From Tethya wilhelma (lineage: Eukaryota; Porifera; Demospongiae; Tethyida; Tethyidae), in assembly GCA_964030475.1 (NCBI GenBank), contig CAXIPT010000001.1, positions 15,027,530 to 15,091,529 on the forward strand: DNA of 64,000 bases, read 5' to 3'. A model generated the notes under the pieces. That model was not told where the DNA came from. It saw only the letters and a program-made list of their open reading frames with translations, and ran no database searches. This document shows, piece by piece, positions 63,140 to 64,000 of this stretch; within the stretch, counting starts at the first letter, position 1, and every line of letters starts with the position of its first letter. The translations under genes and the position numbers were made by a program.

Positions 63140-63671
63140 GAATACTTCACGAATCATCCGTTTGACACGAGGAAGTGATCAGAGACAATGTTGTGCTCAC
63201 GAAGGAGTCTGGAGATTTGTAGTTCCTGATGGCAATGGAGAGAGGACCATCTATGTTGGCTTATACACCCGTGGTGAGTTATCCAGAGGACACTTGGAGG
63301 GGTCATGTATAATACAATTTTATAAATTAATTCTAATGTAGACGAAGTCAATAGAGGTGTTATAAACACTATAACCTCATCAGATGTCACATTGACGGCA
63401 GTTAGTCCCCTGTTGACTGAGCCTCCAACCTATACTCTTACTGTCGCTACTGATGGAGGACCTCCTGGTAGTATTAGCTGGACAATAGGTGGAGCACCAA
63501 TCCCAGACGGCAATGTGACTACAAATATCAATAGTAATAGCCAGAGTGATTTGGAGGATGCTCGCTATACCAACACACTGATGGCAAGAGGGAGACCAAG
63601 TGGTACCATCACATTTACTGCTAACAACAGACGAACCCCAACCCCTCGAAGTATACAAATCAGTAGTACCT
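63140..63671 (+). CDS. FN3 receptor paralogue, 5' fragment
   Basis: Two exons of a relative of the 48887-52648 receptor: the end of exon 2 (63140-63273, TSRIIRLTRGSDQ, EGVWRFVVPDGNGERTIYVG, LYTR) and exon 3 (63342-63671, TLTAVSPLLTEPPTYTLTV, GRPSGTITFTANNRRTP). Splice phases (1-1) and order match the intact gene. The start is lost at the N at 63139 and the rest runs off the window. The reading frame is intact, so unlike the copy at 54077 this is probably a working paralogue. Confidence 0.8.
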
Positions 63672-64000
63672 GTAAGTAGCTGCCTATGTGTGGTTAATTA
63701 AATGTGTAAAGTAAATAACTTGGCATTAATACAAAACGAAAATTAAATAAGTGAAAATTTAACATACAAAACATTTTTCAACGCGACTATATGTCAAACT
63801 ACTCTAACTTAATGGTTGTACACTGCTAGTCGTACAGTACTGCAATACGATTATTGTTTGGTACTATGACAATGAAGGCACCAAGGTGCATAAGCCTCGG
63901 TGCAATCAACTAGCACATGATGCACAACTCAATATGAGTCACTGTATGTGTCCACTGAGAGGTGTCTAGCAAATTCTAGCCTGCTGCAAATAAGGATGTA
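63672..64000. other. Intron of the receptor paralogue to the window end
   Basis: No exon recognised. It contains GCACCAAGGTGC followed by TAAGCCTCGGTGC, a short repeat shared with 47168. Confidence 0.5.

Overview
The window is nuclear DNA from an animal. Every gene is split by GT/AG introns, and the gene set is metazoan: a receptor tyrosine phosphatase, Tip60/KAT5, PNO1, TERB1, a kinase-ankyrin protein, an F-box protein and fibronectin-III receptors. The dense mix of short-intron genes, the many small MITEs and the kinase/ankyrin and FN3 receptor styles suggest an early-branching animal, most likely a demosponge. I infer this from gene style and did not check it against a database. Single N bases at 54809, 62622 and 63139 mark assembly joins.

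Layout. 1-4766 (+): 3' part of a receptor protein tyrosine phosphatase (FN3, TM, a cytoplasmic Ig-like domain, two PTP domains). 5125-9871 (-): KAT5/Tip60, whose six middle exons occur twice in tandem. 9984-32113 (+): PNO1, sharing a 112-bp divergent promoter with KAT5 and carrying two huge introns (7.9 and 12.1 kb). 33448-34491 (-): an unrecognised two-exon gene. 34628-39504 (-): TERB1, the meiotic telomere-tethering protein. 39680-45332 (+): a kinase, coiled-coil and ankyrin protein, divergent from TERB1. 45421-47034 (-): an intronless F-box gene whose stop codon lies 88 bp from that of the kinase gene. 47611-47889 (+): remnant of a subtilisin-like protease. 48887-52648 (+): an FN3 receptor with SH2-ligand-like tyrosines in its tail, followed by a decayed copy (53274-54335) and, at the right edge, the start of a paralogue (63140 onward).

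The most striking object is a 6.6-kb terminal-inverted-repeat transposon (55690-62279) between the decayed receptor copy and the paralogue. It carries two convergent, spliced, apparently intact genes: a 505-aa DDE integrase-type transposase and an 887-aa HECT-type E3 ubiquitin ligase. Smaller mobile DNA includes three copies of a TAGCCTCG...CGAGGCT mini-element flanked by perfect 10-bp target duplications, a pair of TA-flanked MITEs, and an 867-bp TIR element.

Exon boundaries were worked out by hand from splice sites and reading phase. For KAT5, PNO1, TERB1, the kinase gene, the FN3 receptor, the transposase and the HECT gene, the summed exon lengths are divisible by three and end at a stop codon, which supports the models.
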